Assembly (NCBI RefSeq): GCF_900115105.1
Contig: NZ_FOYP01000001.1
Location: 646,097-710,096, forward strand
DNA from: Yoonia tamlensis
GTDB lineage: Bacteria; Pseudomonadota; Alphaproteobacteria; Rhodobacterales; Rhodobacteraceae
DNA length: 64,000 bases
Direction: 5' to 3'
Part shown: piece after piece, positions 1 to 10,025 of the stretch
How the letters are laid out: each line of letters starts with the position of its first letter
Position numbering within the stretch: the first letter of the stretch is position 1
Notes under the pieces: model-generated
What the model was told of the DNA's origin: nothing
Database searches by the model: none
What the model saw: the letters and a program-made list of their open reading frames with translations, nothing else
Made by a program: the position numbers and the translations under genes

Positions 1-1208
1 GCGGCTTCACACAGGGCTTCGACAATCGGCGACCGGTTCGACGTGCGATAAAGCGTCTGCTTGATCGCGACCACATCGGGATCGCGCGCAGCCTGCGCCA
101 GAAAGCGCACAACCATATCGAATGTTTCGTAAGGGTGGTGCAGCAGCATGTCCTTTTGCCGGATGGCTGCGAACATATCGCCCTCGTGGTCCTGAACCCG
201 TTCCGGCACACGCGGCGAAAACGGCGGCCAAAGCAGATCGGGGCGGTTGTCCAGAACAAGCTCGCTCAGGTCAGCGATGCCGATCATCCCGTCAACTTCG
301 ACAACGGCCTCGGATGTGACGTGTAGCTCTGACATGACAAGGCTTTGCAAGGCGGCGGGTGCCTGCGCAGAAATCTTGAGCCGCACAACCTCGCCACGGC
401 GGCGGCGCTTGAGCGCGACTTCGAATTCGCGCACCAGATCTTCGGCTTCGTCCTCGACCTCCAGATCGCTGTCGCGCAGTACCTTGAAGGCGCAATTGCC
501 CTTGACTTTATAGCCTGGAAACAGCTGACTGATATGCAGCAAAAGAAGCTCTTCGAGCGGCAAAAAACGCTGCCCCTGATCTGACGGCACCGCGACAAAG
601 CGGTCAATTTGCGCAGGCACCGGCAAAAGCGCGCGCAGGCTGCGTTTATCGGTCACGCGTTCAAGCTGCAGCGCCAGTGCAAAGCCTTCGTTGGGGATAA
701 ACGGGAACGGATGCGCGGGATCAATGGCCAGCGGTGACAATACGGGGAACACCTGTTCCAGAAACACATCTTCAAGGTATTTGACGTCGTCTTTGGACAG
801 TTCATGGCGGGTCAGCAGATGAATGTCCTGACTGCCCATTTCGGCCTGCAGTGCGGTAAAGATCGTTTGCTGGTGGGCCATCAGTTTACGCGCATCCGCG
901 TCAATCAACACCAGTTGTTCGGCAGGGGTCAGCCCGTCAAGCCCGGGCGTGACATTGCCCGCATTTGCCAGTTCGCGCAGCCCCGCGACCCGCACGCTGA
1001 AAAATTCGTCAAGGTTGGCCGCAGATATCGACAAAAACCGCAACCGTTCCAGCAATGGCACACGGGGGTTTTCGGCCTCTTCGAGCACGCGCCAGTTAAA
1101 CCCGAGCCAGCTTAGCTCGCGGTTCACAAAACGGGCCGGTGTTGCCAGATCAATATCGAGTTCGGTCGGCGCAGGAAACGCGCCATCAAGAAAATTTGTT
1201 GTGTTCAT
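1..1208 (-). CDS. ppk1: Polyphosphate kinase 1 (N-terminal part, cut by window edge)
   Basis: Makes inorganic polyphosphate from ATP in the cytoplasm. The reading frame starts at the ATG complementary to 1206-1208 and runs without a stop off the left edge, giving about 402 residues of a protein usually near 700. It opens with MNTTNFLDG and soon shows the PPK1 N-terminal hallmarks RFVNRELSWLGF and NLDEFFSVRVAGL. Near the left edge it contains the start of the catalytic region (HHPYETFDMVVRF and AIKQTLYRT). The catalytic histidines lie outside the window. The next gene, hdaA, lies 57 bp upstream in the same direction and may be co-transcribed. Identification is strong. Confidence 0.95.
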   Translation of the reverse strand, partial: MNTTNFLDGAFPAPTELDIDLATPARFVNRELSWLGFNWRVLEEAENPRVPLLERLRFLSISAANLDEFFSVRVAGLRELANAGNVTPGLDGLTPAEQLVLIDADARKLMAHQQTIFTALQAEMGSQDIHLLTRHELSKDDVKYLEDVFLEQVFPVLSPLAIDPAHPFPFIPNEGFALALQLERVTDKRSLRALLPVPAQIDRFVAVPSDQGQRFLPLEELLLLHISQLFPGYKVKGNCAFKVLRDSDLEVEDEAEDLVREFEVALKRRRRGEVVRLKISAQAPAALQSLVMSELHVTSEAVVEVDGMIGIADLSELVLDNRPDLLWPPFSPRVPERVQDHEGDMFAAIRQKDMLLHHPYETFDMVVRFLAQAARDPDVVAIKQTLYRTSNRSPIVEALCEA

Positions 1209-1265
1209 AACGGCCTTATACGCCACAGTTGTTGCGGCTTTGTGACAATTATTGCGCTTGGGCGG

Positions 1266-1919
1266 TTACTTGTCCAGAAGCTCTGCGGCGAGTGTCTTGT
1301 TGATCTTGCGCCCGTTGGCCAAAGCCGCCGCATCAAGCCGCGCCACAATATCGGCTGCCGCCGCAAACGAACGTTCGATCCGCGTGGTCAGATATTGCAC
1401 CAATGCGGGTTTGGGCATGATTTGTCGGTCGGCAAAGAGCTTCATGATCAACGCAGAAAGCAGCGCATCGTCCGGATTGTCGATTTGGGTGATGGTGCAG
1501 GCCTGCATCCGGCTGGCAAGATCGGGCAGGGCGATTTGCCAGCGTGTCGGCGGTACCTGCGCGGTCATCAATAGCGTGCCGCCGGTGTTGCGCAGGTGGT
1601 TATGAAGGTGGAACATGGCTTCTTGCGCGGTGGCGGGCAGGTTTTCCATATCCTCGACAATCACGCTGCTGGCGCTGGGCTGGAAATCCGCAGGGAGCAT
1701 TGCGGCTTTGATGGTTTGCGCGTTGTGCTGGGTCTGGAATATGCGCGCCAGATGGCTTTTGCCGCTGCCTTTGGGGCCGACAATTACCAGTTTGCGGTCG
1801 GGCCATGATTGCGGCGCGGTCAGCATCGCAAACGCTTGGGCATTTGCGGCCGATACGAAATAATCGTTCGGCCCCAGCGCAACCCCCGTTGGCCAGCGGA
1901 ATGTCAGTTGTTCGGCCAT
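1266..1919 (-). CDS. hdaA: HdaA-like DnaA-related AAA+ regulator
   Basis: Homolog of the Hda family, which with the sliding clamp promotes hydrolysis of DnaA-bound ATP and limits re-initiation of replication. The 217-residue product begins MAEQLTFRWP, containing a QL[ST]F-type clamp-binding motif. Walker A is GPKGSGKSHLA near residue 45 and a Walker B-like VIVEDMENLP follows. The C-terminus has the DnaA domain III lid but no DnaA domain IV DNA-binding helix-turn-helix, as expected for Hda. The frame is open further upstream, but that extension lies inside the preceding gene, so the ATG at 1919, two bases after its stop, is the sensible start. Confidence 0.9.
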   Translation of the reverse strand: MAEQLTFRWPTGVALGPNDYFVSAANAQAFAMLTAPQSWPDRKLVIVGPKGSGKSHLARIFQTQHNAQTIKAAMLPADFQPSASSVIVEDMENLPATAQEAMFHLHNHLRNTGGTLLMTAQVPPTRWQIALPDLASRMQACTITQIDNPDDALLSALIMKLFADRQIMPKPALVQYLTTRIERSFAAAADIVARLDAAALANGRKINKTLAAELLDK

Positions 1920-1921
1920 GT

Positions 1922-3025
1922 CTATTCGTCCGTCGACAGTCCGCGGTATAGGCGGCCACCTTTGTAATGCTCGATCGCGTAGCGGATCAGCACGCCGATG
2001 ATCGCTGCAAGCGGCACGGCAACCAGCATCCCCACAAAGCCGAACAGCGACCCGAATACCGACAGGGCAAACAGCAGCCAAACAGGGTGCAACCCGACAG
2101 AGCTGCCAACAAGTTTCGGGGTCAGGATATTACCTTCGAGAAACTGACCGAACCCGAAGATGCCCGCGACAATCCCGATCCGCAGCCAGTTTGTACCATG
2201 CGCGACGGCCACACCGTCCACCATCTCGGTGCCGCTCCAGAACTGGAACAGCGCCAGCCCCACGGCCAAAACACCGCCGACAAGCGCGCCGACATAGGGG
2301 ATAAAGGTGACAAGACCCGCGATAAAGCCGACGATGAGGCCAAATTTCAGCCCCGCAATCATCAGCGCAACCGCATAATAGGTGCCAAGGATCAGGCAAA
2401 CGGTGCCTTGGCCGCGAATGAACGATGCCAGCGTATTGTCGATCTGGCGCGCCAGCATGCGCACCGTTTCTACATGGTCGCGCGGCACAAGTTCATCAAT
2501 GCGCGCGGTCATCCGGTCCCAGTCAAGCAGCAGGTAAAACGCTACAACCGGCACGATCACCAGCAAGATCACAACGTTCAGCAATCCGATCGCAGAACTC
2601 AGCACGCTGTTCATCAATTCGCCGCCCTTGGATTGGATCGCTTCGCCAATTGCCAGCAATTGCTTGTGCACGGTGCTTTCGGAATCCAGAATAGACGGAA
2701 ACCGGTCTGTCAGGGCTGCTTGGAGACGCGAAAACAATTCCGGCGCGGTATTCACCAGTTGCGTGGTTTGTGAAATCAGCGTTGGAATGACCAGCAAAAT
2801 CAATATGATAAACACAACTGCGGCAGCAAGCGTGATAATCGTGACGGAAACTGTCCGGCTGAATCCCATCGCTTCAAAACGGTCCGCAATCGGATCAAGG
2901 CAATAGGCAATCGCGCCGCCCAACACAAAAGGCAGGATCACATCGCCCAGAAACCACAGGGCGATCAACAGAACAGTCGTTGCGATTCCCCAGTATTTTG
3001 CTTGTTGTTGGACTGGCAGCGCCAT
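1922..3025 (-). CDS. AI-2E family transporter (PerM/UPF0118 type)
   Basis: Inner-membrane protein of 367 residues with about eight hydrophobic segments: two N-terminal pairs, a soluble stretch around residues 85-150, then a dense C-terminal membrane half with [19 protein letters not shown] and a region around [12 protein letters not shown] that is characteristic of the family. Members have been linked to AI-2 export or ion transport, and the substrate cannot be told from sequence. The start ATG is preceded by AAGGGGAA. It ends two bases before hdaA, so the two are probably one transcript, an arrangement I recall as common in alphaproteobacteria. Confidence 0.88.
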   Translation of the reverse strand: MALPVQQQAKYWGIATTVLLIALWFLGDVILPFVLGGAIAYCLDPIADRFEAMGFSRTVSVTIITLAAAVVFIILILLVIPTLISQTTQLVNTAPELFSRLQAALTDRFPSILDSESTVHKQLLAIGEAIQSKGGELMNSVLSSAIGLLNVVILLVIVPVVAFYLLLDWDRMTARIDELVPRDHVETVRMLARQIDNTLASFIRGQGTVCLILGTYYAVALMIAGLKFGLIVGFIAGLVTFIPYVGALVGGVLAVGLALFQFWSGTEMVDGVAVAHGTNWLRIGIVAGIFGFGQFLEGNILTPKLVGSSVGLHPVWLLFALSVFGSLFGFVGMLVAVPLAAIIGVLIRYAIEHYKGGRLYRGLSTDE

Positions 3026-3197
3026 GGTTTTCCCCTTGGTATTTGCACAATTAGATGCGGTATGCAGCAGGCCCTTGCAAGGGTTGCGGATGAAATATCA
3101 GGCAATTGCGGCCCATTTGCTTAAATCTGAGCGCTTGCGAGGGTCGCTTGTGCAGATTAAACCCGATGCAACTGATTTTCCCAAGAAGGCCAATCCC

Positions 3198-4535
3198 ATG
3201 CGCATGAGCCGCTATTTTCTGCCCGTTCTCAAAGAAACCCCCCGCGAGGCGCAAATCGTCAGCCACCGCTATATGCTGCAGGCGGGGATGATCAAACAAG
3301 CCAGCGCGGGCATCTATTCGTGGTTGCCGCTCGGGTTCAAAGTCCTGCGCAAGATCGAAGATATCGTGCACGAAGAACAGGCGCGCGCGGGTCATATCGC
3401 GATCCAGATGCCAACCATTCAATCGGCGGACCTGTGGCGCGAATCCGGCCGCTATGATGCTTACGGCGATGAAATGCTGCGGATCAAGGACCGTGGCGGC
3501 CGCGAGATGCTGTTTACGCCCACGGCCGAAGAACTGGTCACCGACATTTTTCGCGCCCATGTGACCAGCTACAAAGACCTGCCGCTGACGCTCTATCAAA
3601 TCCAGTGGAAATTCCGCGACGAGGTCCGCCCGCGTTTTGGCGTGATGCGTGGCCGCGAATTTTATATGAAAGACGGGTATAATTTCGATCTGACCAAAGA
3701 AGACGCGCTGCACGCCTATAACCGTCATCTGGTCAGCTATCTGCGCACCTATGAACGGCTGGGCCTGCAAGCAATCCCGATGCGCGCGGATTCTGGCCCG
3801 ATTGGCGGCGATGATACGCATGAATTCCTTGTGCTGGCCGAAACCGGCGAATCCGAGGTGTTCTATGATAGCGAAATCACCGATCTGAAATTCGGTGACC
3901 GTGAGATCGACTATGATGACAAGGCCGCGTGTCAGGCCGTGCTGGAAGAATTCACCAGCCGCTATGCGCGCACTGATGAAACCCATGACGAAGCGCTGTT
4001 TAACGAAGTCCCCGAGACACGCCGCAAAGTTGCGCGCGGTATCGAGGTTGGTCAGATCTTTTATTTCGGCACCAAATATTCTGACGCGATGGGCGCAATG
4101 GTCGACGATGGAAAAGGCGGCAAAGTGCCGGTGCACATGGGATCGCACGGCATTGGCGTGTCGCGTCTTTTGGGCGCGATTATCGAGGCAAGCCACGACG
4201 ACAAAGGTATCATCTGGCCCGAAGGCGTCACCCCGTTCCATGTTGGCATTCTAAACATGCGTTCGGGCGATGAAGCCTGCGACGCTGCCTGTGAAGACCT
4301 GTACGCGAAGTTCACCGCAGCGGGGCTGGAACCGCTTTATGACGACCGTGATGAGCGGGCAGGGGCCAAGTTTGGCACGATGGATATGATCGGCCTGCCA
4401 TGGCGGATCACTGTTGGCCCGCGCGGGATCAAGAACGGCGTGGTCGAAGTCACCTGCCGCCGCACAGGCGAGGCTGTCGAAATGCCGGCGGCAGATGCTA
4501 TCGCAAAAATTCAGGCGATTTACGCGGCGCTTTGA
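3198..4535 (+). CDS. proS: Prolyl-tRNA synthetase, short alphaproteobacterial form
   Basis: Charges tRNA-Pro with proline. The 445-residue class II synthetase begins [15 protein letters not shown]. Visible class II elements include the motif 2 region [22 protein letters not shown] and the motif 3 region [15 protein letters not shown], followed by an anticodon-binding domain from about residue 345. The insertion (editing) domain between motifs 2 and 3 found in E. coli ProS is absent, which is usual for alphaproteobacteria. The frame is open to 3024, but the ATG at 3198 has an upstream AGAAGG and matches the usual family N-terminus. Its 3' end overlaps the convergent methyltransferase gene by 16 bp. 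Confidence 0.96.
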   Translation: MRMSRYFLPVLKETPREAQIVSHRYMLQAGMIKQASAGIYSWLPLGFKVLRKIEDIVHEEQARAGHIAIQMPTIQSADLWRESGRYDAYGDEMLRIKDRGGREMLFTPTAEELVTDIFRAHVTSYKDLPLTLYQIQWKFRDEVRPRFGVMRGREFYMKDGYNFDLTKEDALHAYNRHLVSYLRTYERLGLQAIPMRADSGPIGGDDTHEFLVLAETGESEVFYDSEITDLKFGDREIDYDDKAACQAVLEEFTSRYARTDETHDEALFNEVPETRRKVARGIEVGQIFYFGTKYSDAMGAMVDDGKGGKVPVHMGSHGIGVSRLLGAIIEASHDDKGIIWPEGVTPFHVGILNMRSGDEACDAACEDLYAKFTAAGLEPLYDDRDERAGAKFGTMDMIGLPWRITVGPRGIKNGVVEVTCRRTGEAVEMPAADAIAKIQAIYAAL

Positions 4536-5155
4536 TGGTCCGTTTTCTTGGCGATCAGAAACACTGATCCGTCGGCGCGCGGGCGGAAGGTCTCGGTTAT
4601 CTGCAGACCGGCCGCCGCGTGCGCTGCGATCAATGCATCTTTGGTCAGGGGCACGACCTTGGGCAGCAAACCGGTTTTGCCGATCCAGGGTAGAATGCGC
4701 ACCATGAACCCGCCCGTATCGCCCAGGCACGCGGTCGAGGTAACAACATAGCCCTCCGGCTTTACGCGATCTGCAATTTCGCGTAACCCCGCTGCGGGAT
4801 CATCCAGCAGATGCAAAAGAGACAGTGCAAGCGCCACGTCATAGGTTGCACCGTTGGTCGGTAAATTTGCCAATGCCGCAACGCGGAACGTGACATTACT
4901 GATCGCCTGCGCATCTGCTTTGCCTTGCGCAACTGCGATCATTGCAGGTGAAAAATCGATCGCGTCGATATGGGCCACTGACGGTGCGTGATACAAAGCA
5001 GTTGTGCCGGTCCCGCAGCCCACCTCGAGAACGCGCATCTGCGGGCGCAAAATCGCCTTGGTCATCGCAAGCTTGGTTTCATAGCTGGGCTGGTCCGCGA
5101 CAGGGTTGCGGGCATAGCGTTTGGCGATGATGTTCCAGAAGGTTGCTCGGGACAT
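4520..5155 (-). CDS. Class I SAM-dependent methyltransferase
   Basis: A 211-residue cytoplasmic methyltransferase of unknown substrate. Motif I is [13 protein letters not shown] near residue 40, the acidic loop is [11 protein letters not shown], and the post-motif strand is [13 protein letters not shown]. The N-terminus [19 protein letters not shown] and overall length match small UbiE/Methyltransf_11-type proteins. The open frame extends 20 codons further upstream, but the ATG at 5155 follows a GGATAATTCCC stretch and starts at the family-like sequence. It lies 13 bp after the DUF2306-type membrane protein gene and is probably co-transcribed with it. Confidence 0.85.
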   Translation of the reverse strand: MSRATFWNIIAKRYARNPVADQPSYETKLAMTKAILRPQMRVLEVGCGTGTTALYHAPSVAHIDAIDFSPAMIAVAQGKADAQAISNVTFRVAALANLPTNGATYDVALALSLLHLLDDPAAGLREIADRVKPEGYVVTSTACLGDTGGFMVRILPWIGKTGLLPKVVPLTKDALIAAHAAAGLQITETFRPRADGSVFLIAKKTDHQSAA

Positions 5156-5168
5156 GGGAATTATCCTT

Positions 5169-5816
5169 TCAGGATGTGGCCAGCGGTGTGGCAGGGCGCC
5201 TGTGCAGGCGGGCAATGATCAATTCGGCGACGCCAATTGTGACAACCCAAGAAACCGCAAAAACCAGATCGGCAATGACGCCCGCGGGGGGCTCGCCAGT
5301 GATCAGGTAGACCGGAAACAGGATAAACGACACCAGCGATTGCCCGACGCCGACCGCATAGGCGCGGATCATCCAGTCGCGGTGACGTGGCAGGTTGCGT
5401 TTGCGGATTGCGGCCAGCGACACCGCAAGCATCACCAACAGGGTCGCGCCCCCCGCGATGCGCATACTATCAATAAGCAGCGATGATGTTTGCGGCAGGC
5501 CCGCAATCAGGCCCAGCCCGGTCAGCGCCATCACCGCGCCGGCCAACACGAATATGCGGCCGGTGAATTTGTGCAGCCAGCCGAATTTGCGCGCCAGTAC
5601 GCGCCCGAATTGCAGCGGACCCAACAGGGCAAACGTGGCCCCAGCGGCAGCATGCCCCCAGTAATGCAAGGGCATCTGCATCAGATGCGCTGTGTCCGCA
5701 GGTGTCTGGCCCAACGGGATTTGCACGACCCGCACAAGCGCCATCATGATCGGAATACTTGACAAAAACAGCAGCGCAGCTGCGACAGATATCGGGTTCA
5801 CAGAACGGCGTTCCAT
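5169..5816 (-). CDS. DUF2306-like multi-pass membrane protein
   Basis: Predicted 215-residue inner-membrane protein with about six or seven hydrophobic segments and conserved-looking histidines: HYWGHAAAGATFALLGPLQF, HKFTGRIF and NLPRHRDWMIRAYAVG. This pattern of membrane-embedded His residues with an RHRDWM-like motif is what I associate with DUF2306 proteins; function is unknown. The ATG at 5816 has AAAGGA seven bases upstream and is preferred over one five codons earlier. It is followed by the methyltransferase gene in the same direction. The XRE regulator upstream may belong to the same transcription unit. Confidence 0.75.
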   Translation of the reverse strand: MERRSVNPISVAAALLFLSSIPIMMALVRVVQIPLGQTPADTAHLMQMPLHYWGHAAAGATFALLGPLQFGRVLARKFGWLHKFTGRIFVLAGAVMALTGLGLIAGLPQTSSLLIDSMRIAGGATLLVMLAVSLAAIRKRNLPRHRDWMIRAYAVGVGQSLVSFILFPVYLITGEPPAGVIADLVFAVSWVVTIGVAELIIARLHRRPATPLATS

Positions 5817-5848
5817 GGGATTTCCTTTCAAAAATAATACCTTGGTGG

Positions 5849-6070
5849 CTAGTCCGGGTCAGGGTTGAATGTGAAAACCTCGCTTAGGGGTTTGCCGAAT
5901 AAGGCGGCAATCTGAAAAGCCAGCTCAAGCGAGGGAGAGTATTTCGCATTTTCGATTGCAATGATTGTCTGGCGCGTAACGCCGACCGCCTCGGCAAGCG
6001 CTTTTTGCGTCATTTCGTCAGCGTCGAACCGGCAGCGCCGGATATCGTTTGTGATGCGCAGCTTTGCCAT
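5849..6070 (-). CDS. Small XRE-family transcriptional regulator
   Basis: A 73-residue protein that is essentially one helix-turn-helix domain: MTQKALAEAVGVTRQTIIAIENAKYSPSLELAFQIAALFG. It matches the compact Cro/CI-like regulators of the YozG/HigA-like type, ending in an acidic tail after LSEVFTFNP. The preceding gene, 3 bp upstream, encodes a small membrane protein. Such XRE plus small membrane protein pairs are common and the regulator often controls the pair. Binding site unknown. Confidence 0.85.
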   Translation of the reverse strand: MAKLRITNDIRRCRFDADEMTQKALAEAVGVTRQTIIAIENAKYSPSLELAFQIAALFGKPLSEVFTFNPDPD

Positions 6071-6073
6071 TTT

Positions 6074-6523
6074 TTACAGGCCAAACCGGTAGGCGGCCAG
6101 TTTGAACACCTCGCTTGCCACGGCCCCAAGGGCAAAGCTGGCAAGGATCAGATTCAGCACAACCAGCGCAGATGCGCCAATTGCCAAGACACCAAGGGCC
6201 AGCAAAAACCCTGCGCTGATCAGTACCATGGACAGTTGCATTGCCCGTTTGCCGATATGCGCGTCCCTTTCATCTGTCACAAAGCTAGGGTTGGCCGTTC
6301 CAGTGAAAATGGCGTGCCCGATATTGAAAAGGATCGTGACAACGATCGTGACGACAACACATGCAGGGATCATCCACAAAACCGTGCGCGCCCATAGCGT
6401 CAGCCCGTCAGGACCGTCAAAGCCGCCATCGGCCCATGTGCCCCAAATGCGCCCGCCGAAATAGACAAGCACAATCAGGCTGGTGATCAATCCGGCAACG
6501 GTATTGCGTTCTTCATAGGACAT
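6074..6523 (-). CDS. Small four-helix membrane protein paired with XRE regulator
   Basis: A 149-residue inner-membrane protein with about four transmembrane segments (roughly residues 10-28, 48-70, 95-115 and 120-140) and a cytoplasmic loop containing TDERDAHIGKRAMQ. The DERD..I..RA motif in a loop between helices resembles DUF2178-type proteins, which are usually encoded next to small XRE regulators as here. The ATG at 6523 is chosen over an upstream TTG at 6538. Function unknown. Its promoter probably lies in the AT-richer 6524-6705 interval shared divergently with the DUF2937 gene. Confidence 0.7.
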   Translation of the reverse strand: MSYEERNTVAGLITSLIVLVYFGGRIWGTWADGGFDGPDGLTLWARTVLWMIPACVVVTIVVTILFNIGHAIFTGTANPSFVTDERDAHIGKRAMQLSMVLISAGFLLALGVLAIGASALVVLNLILASFALGAVASEVFKLAAYRFGL

Positions 6524-6705
6524 GGGGGCGGCCCTCAAGAGGTTAATGATTCTATGCTTAAGGTATGTAATCTTGTACTTGGTGTCAAAGATATTTTACA
6601 CACAAATGATTGACCTTTGATGAATGACCCGCGTGCGCGCAGGCTTTGCTCTGTACGGGCTTGTCTGCTAGACTGTGCGCAAAACAACGGATCGAGCAGG
6701 TTCAC

Positions 6706-7308
6706 ATGATCAAGATTTTCTCGCTGGCGGCAGGGCTGGCCACGGGGGCATTGTGTAGTCAGGTTCCCGAATTTTCGCAGCAATACCTGCAACGGCTTGG
6801 CGGTCAGGTTGATGCGCTGACGGCCGTTGTGCTGGATTTTGATGCCTCTGCGCTTGCGTCGGGGCTTGGCCGCGAAGAAGCATTGGCGCAATTAAGTGGC
6901 GCGGCGTTTCTGGATGCCCGACAGGTTGACATGCGTGCGACATTCGCAAGACACGCGCGGCTGAGCGATCATTTGTTAACGCTGCGTGCGGCGACCCCGA
7001 TGCAACGCATGATGATGCCGCACCGGATGACCGATGTCGCGACGTTTCAGGCCACATGGGCTGATTTCACGCCCGCCTTGCCCATCAGCACCGCAGGCGC
7101 CGTTGCGACGGGCAGCGGATTTATCGGCGGATGGGCGTTGGTTGGCGCAGTTTTATCGCTCATAGCCTTGCCGTTCCGCCGCGGCCAGCGCAATGTCGCA
7201 CCGAAACAGACACACGCGCGGATCAAGGCTGATCCTCCGGTGGCGCGGCCAACGCCGCCCGTCGCAGCCAAAAGCCACATCCGCCCGCTAGCAGGAGCAA
7301 AAAGATGA
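6706..7308 (+). CDS. DUF2937-family membrane-anchored protein
   Basis: A 200-residue protein starting MIKIFSLAAGLATGALCSQVPEFSQQYLQRLGGQVDAL; the PEFSQQYLQRLGG stretch is the part I recognise from DUF2937. An N-terminal hydrophobic helix, a mostly soluble middle and a second hydrophobic segment (about residues 128-155) suggest two membrane anchors with a periplasmic domain between. The C-terminus is a basic, proline-rich tail. Its stop overlaps the start of the ThuA gene by four bases (ATGA), so the two are translationally coupled. Function unknown. Confidence 0.75.
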   Translation: MIKIFSLAAGLATGALCSQVPEFSQQYLQRLGGQVDALTAVVLDFDASALASGLGREEALAQLSGAAFLDARQVDMRATFARHARLSDHLLTLRAATPMQRMMMPHRMTDVATFQATWADFTPALPISTAGAVATGSGFIGGWALVGAVLSLIALPFRRGQRNVAPKQTHARIKADPPVARPTPPVAAKSHIRPLAGAKR

Positions 7309-8015
7309 CCAAAGCCTTGATTACTTGGGGTGGCTGGGACGGCCACGAGCCGGACAAAGTGGCCGCAATTTTCAACGCCATCCTGACCGGGGCGGGGATT
7401 GAAACCACCGTCACCGATAGCCTCGATTGCTTTGATGATTCTGAGGGCCTTAAGGCCTATGATCTGATCGTGCCCGTCTGGACCATGAGCGATCTTTCCC
7501 GCGAAGCGGCCACAAATGTATCAGAGGCCGTTGCGCTGGGCACTGGCATTGCAGGTTGTCACGGCGGCATGTGTGACGCATTTCGCGGGTCGCCTTTGTG
7601 GCAGTTCATCACCGGTGCCAATTGGGTGGGCCATCCGGGCGGTGACGGGGTAAAGCACCGCGTGCAAATCACGTCCGACGATCCGCTTGTTGCGGGGATT
7701 GATGATTTTGATGTCGCAACCGAACAATATTATCTGCACACCGATCCGGCCAACAAAGTGCTGGCGACCACGCGCACCGATGTGGTCACATGGTATCACA
7801 GCGCCAACGGGCCGGTTGATATGCCTGTTGCGTGGACCCGTTCGTGGGGCTTGGGCCGCGTTTATTACAACGCGCTTGGGCATCAGGCATCGGTCATCGC
7901 CGATGGCCCCGCCAATGAGATGATCAAACGCGGGCTGCTTTGGGCCGCACAAAGCAAAGCCGCTGCCAAGGGCCGCGATGCGACCCAATTCCAAACCCCC
8001 GGTAATCACTGGTAA
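7305..8015 (+). CDS. ThuA-like domain protein
   Basis: A 236-residue cytoplasmic protein of the ThuA (trehalose-utilisation) class I glutamine-amidotransferase-like fold. Recognisable parts are the N-terminal strand ALITWGGWDGHEPDKVA, GTGIAGCHGGMCDAF in the nucleophile-elbow position, ANWVGHPGGDGVKHRV and the late strand PVAWTRSWGLGRVYYNALGHQ. ThuA proteins are linked to sugar utilisation but the reaction is not established. An AGGAG sits eight bases before the ATG. It is coupled to the upstream DUF2937 gene and followed after 25 bp by the Lol permease gene. Confidence 0.85.
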   Translation: MTKALITWGGWDGHEPDKVAAIFNAILTGAGIETTVTDSLDCFDDSEGLKAYDLIVPVWTMSDLSREAATNVSEAVALGTGIAGCHGGMCDAFRGSPLWQFITGANWVGHPGGDGVKHRVQITSDDPLVAGIDDFDVATEQYYLHTDPANKVLATTRTDVVTWYHSANGPVDMPVAWTRSWGLGRVYYNALGHQASVIADGPANEMIKRGLLWAAQSKAAAKGRDATQFQTPGNHW

Positions 8016-8040
8016 TTCGCCCAAGAAAGAGACCGCACCT

Positions 8041-9294
8041 ATGTCCACCAGACCGTTTGCCAAGTTCGAATGGATGATCGCTTGGCGCTATATCCGCGCC
8101 AAACGCGCCGAAGGGGGCATCAGCGTGATGACTTGGATCAGCTTGATCGGGGTGACGCTGGCCGTCTTTGCGCTGATCGCGACGCTGGCGGTGCGGTCGG
8201 GGTTTCGTGCTGAATTTGTTGACACCATCGCGGGCGCCTATGCGCATGTCACGGTACAGCAACCTGGCGGCACCATTGCCGATTTTGAAGCCGTTGCCGA
8301 CCGTATCCGCGCCGTGGATCATGTCACCGACGTCTTTCCATTGGTGCGCGGGCAGGCAATGGCCAGCGCGTCGGGGCGGCTGGGGCTTGCGGATATCTAC
8401 GGTATCCGGCTGGAGGATCTCAAACGCTCGGACGCGATTGTCGAAAGCGACCGCAGCTATGGCAATATCGACGATCTGCCCAACGGGATCGCGCTTGGCT
8501 CTGAACTGGCGGCGAACCTTGGGGTAACAATCGGTGACCGGATCGAGATTACAACCCGTGCCGGTGCATCAACCCCGATGGGGCAATCTACACGGCGCAA
8601 CGCCTATGATGTGGTCTATATCTTTTCGACCGGACGCTACCAGATCGACGAGGTGCGTGCCTATCTGCCGCTGGATGTCGCGCAGTTTATCTTTAACCGC
8701 GACGGGGTTGCGGATGAACTGGCGGTACAGCTTGATGAAGTGATGCTGGCCGAAGGGCTAAAGCAGACGATTGGCGAAACTGCTGGCGACGGCAAATGGG
8801 CCTATAGTTGGGAGGACCGCGTGCGCCGCTATCTGCGCGCCCTGACCATCGAAGACAATGTGATGTTTATCATCCTGTCGATCCTTGTGCTGGTGGCCTC
8901 TATGAACATTATCTCAGGGCTGATCATGCTGGTCAAAAACAAGGGCCGCGATGTCGGGATTTTACGCACGATGGGGCTGACCGAAGGGTCGATCATGCGG
9001 GTGTTTTTTATCTGCGGGGCAGGGATCGGGACCATTGGCACGCTGTGCGGTGTGATCCTTGGCTGTCTGTTTGCCATCTATATCGACACGATATTCAGCT
9101 TTGTGAATTACGTCTCGGGGGGCGGGGTTTGGGACCCGTCCATTCGCGGGATCTATGCGATCCCTGCGGAATTGCACCTGTCGGATGTGCTGAAATCTGT
9201 GTCCCTGTCCTTGGGTCTGTCATGGATCATCACCATTTTTCCGGCGCGCCGTGCGGCCCGCATGAACCCCGTCGAGGCGCTGCGCTATGAGTGA
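8041..9294 (+). CDS. lolC: Lipoprotein-releasing ABC transporter permease (LolC/LolE family)
   Basis: Inner-membrane permease of 417 residues that, with LolD, releases outer-membrane lipoproteins to LolA. The N-terminus FEWMIAWRYIRAKRAEGGISVMTWISLIGVTLAVFALI is the typical LolC/E first helix, followed by a large periplasmic domain (about residues 55-270) and three C-terminal helices. The last motif, [17 protein letters not shown], is standard for the family. Only one permease gene is seen here, as in many alphaproteobacteria where one LolC/E-like protein (LolF type) may form a homodimer, so lolC versus lolE cannot be decided. The start follows AAGAAAGAGA; the 3' end overlaps lolD by 8 bp. Confidence 0.92.
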   Translation: MSTRPFAKFEWMIAWRYIRAKRAEGGISVMTWISLIGVTLAVFALIATLAVRSGFRAEFVDTIAGAYAHVTVQQPGGTIADFEAVADRIRAVDHVTDVFPLVRGQAMASASGRLGLADIYGIRLEDLKRSDAIVESDRSYGNIDDLPNGIALGSELAANLGVTIGDRIEITTRAGASTPMGQSTRRNAYDVVYIFSTGRYQIDEVRAYLPLDVAQFIFNRDGVADELAVQLDEVMLAEGLKQTIGETAGDGKWAYSWEDRVRRYLRALTIEDNVMFIILSILVLVASMNIISGLIMLVKNKGRDVGILRTMGLTEGSIMRVFFICGAGIGTIGTLCGVILGCLFAIYIDTIFSFVNYVSGGGVWDPSIRGIYAIPAELHLSDVLKSVSLSLGLSWIITIFPARRAARMNPVEALRYE

Positions 9295-9970
9295 ATATAC
9301 ACTGAACGTCAAAGACCTGACAAAGACCTATAACGCCGGCAAACCCGGCGAGGTGCGCGTGCTGCAAGGTGTGTCGCTTGCGGTAAAACCGGGCGAGGTC
9401 GTGGGGCTTGTCGCCCCATCAGGCGCAGGCAAATCAACGCTGCTGCATATTGCGGGGCTGCTTGATAGTGCCGACAGCGGCAGCGTGGCGATTGCGGGCA
9501 CGGATATGACCAAATTGTCGGATCGCAAACGCACCGCCGTGCGTCGCGACACGGTTGGATTTATCTATCAATTCCACCACTTATTGCCCGAATTTAGTGC
9601 GCTGGAAAACATCGTGATCCCACAGTTAGCCAATGGGGTAAGTGACACGGCGGCGCAAGCGCGGGCGCTGGATTTGCTTGACCGAGTGGGCATTGCAGAT
9701 CGGGCGTCACACCGCCCTGCGGCCCTGTCGGGGGGTGAACAGCAGCGGGTGGCGTTCTGTCGTGCGCTGGCCAATGAACCCGCACTTTTGCTCGCGGATG
9801 AGCCCACGGGCAACCTTGACCCTGACACCTCTGATCAGGTGTTTGACGCGCTGATGGGGCTGGTGCGCGACACGGGGCTGGCGGCGGTGATTGCGACGCA
9901 TAATCTTGCGCTGGCTGCGCGGATGGACAGGCAGGTGCGGCTGACGGCCGGCGTGCTTGAGATGATTTAG
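9287..9970 (+). CDS. lolD: Lipoprotein-releasing ABC transporter ATP-binding protein
   Basis: A 227-residue ABC ATPase partner of the preceding permease. Walker A is in the LolD-type form [14 protein letters not shown], the Q-loop lies at [18 protein letters not shown], the signature is [15 protein letters not shown], and Walker B is [17 protein letters not shown] with a switch His in [10 protein letters not shown]. The coding sequence overlaps the permease gene, indicating coupled translation and a matched stoichiometry. Confidence 0.95.
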   Translation: MSEYTLNVKDLTKTYNAGKPGEVRVLQGVSLAVKPGEVVGLVAPSGAGKSTLLHIAGLLDSADSGSVAIAGTDMTKLSDRKRTAVRRDTVGFIYQFHHLLPEFSALENIVIPQLANGVSDTAAQARALDLLDRVGIADRASHRPAALSGGEQQRVAFCRALANEPALLLADEPTGNLDPDTSDQVFDALMGLVRDTGLAAVIATHNLALAARMDRQVRLTAGVLEMI

Positions 9971-10025
9971 ATCAATACGACCCCCAAAGAAATTGCTAAG
10001 CTAAGCAAAACAGGAGAGCGGATAA

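Noticed and set aside
1967-2773. 268-codon open frame opposite the AI-2E-type permease
   Set aside because: Shadow with charged, repeat-like composition; the permease has family motifs.
3051-4241. 396-codon open frame opposite proS
   Set aside because: Shadow of proS; no domain features.
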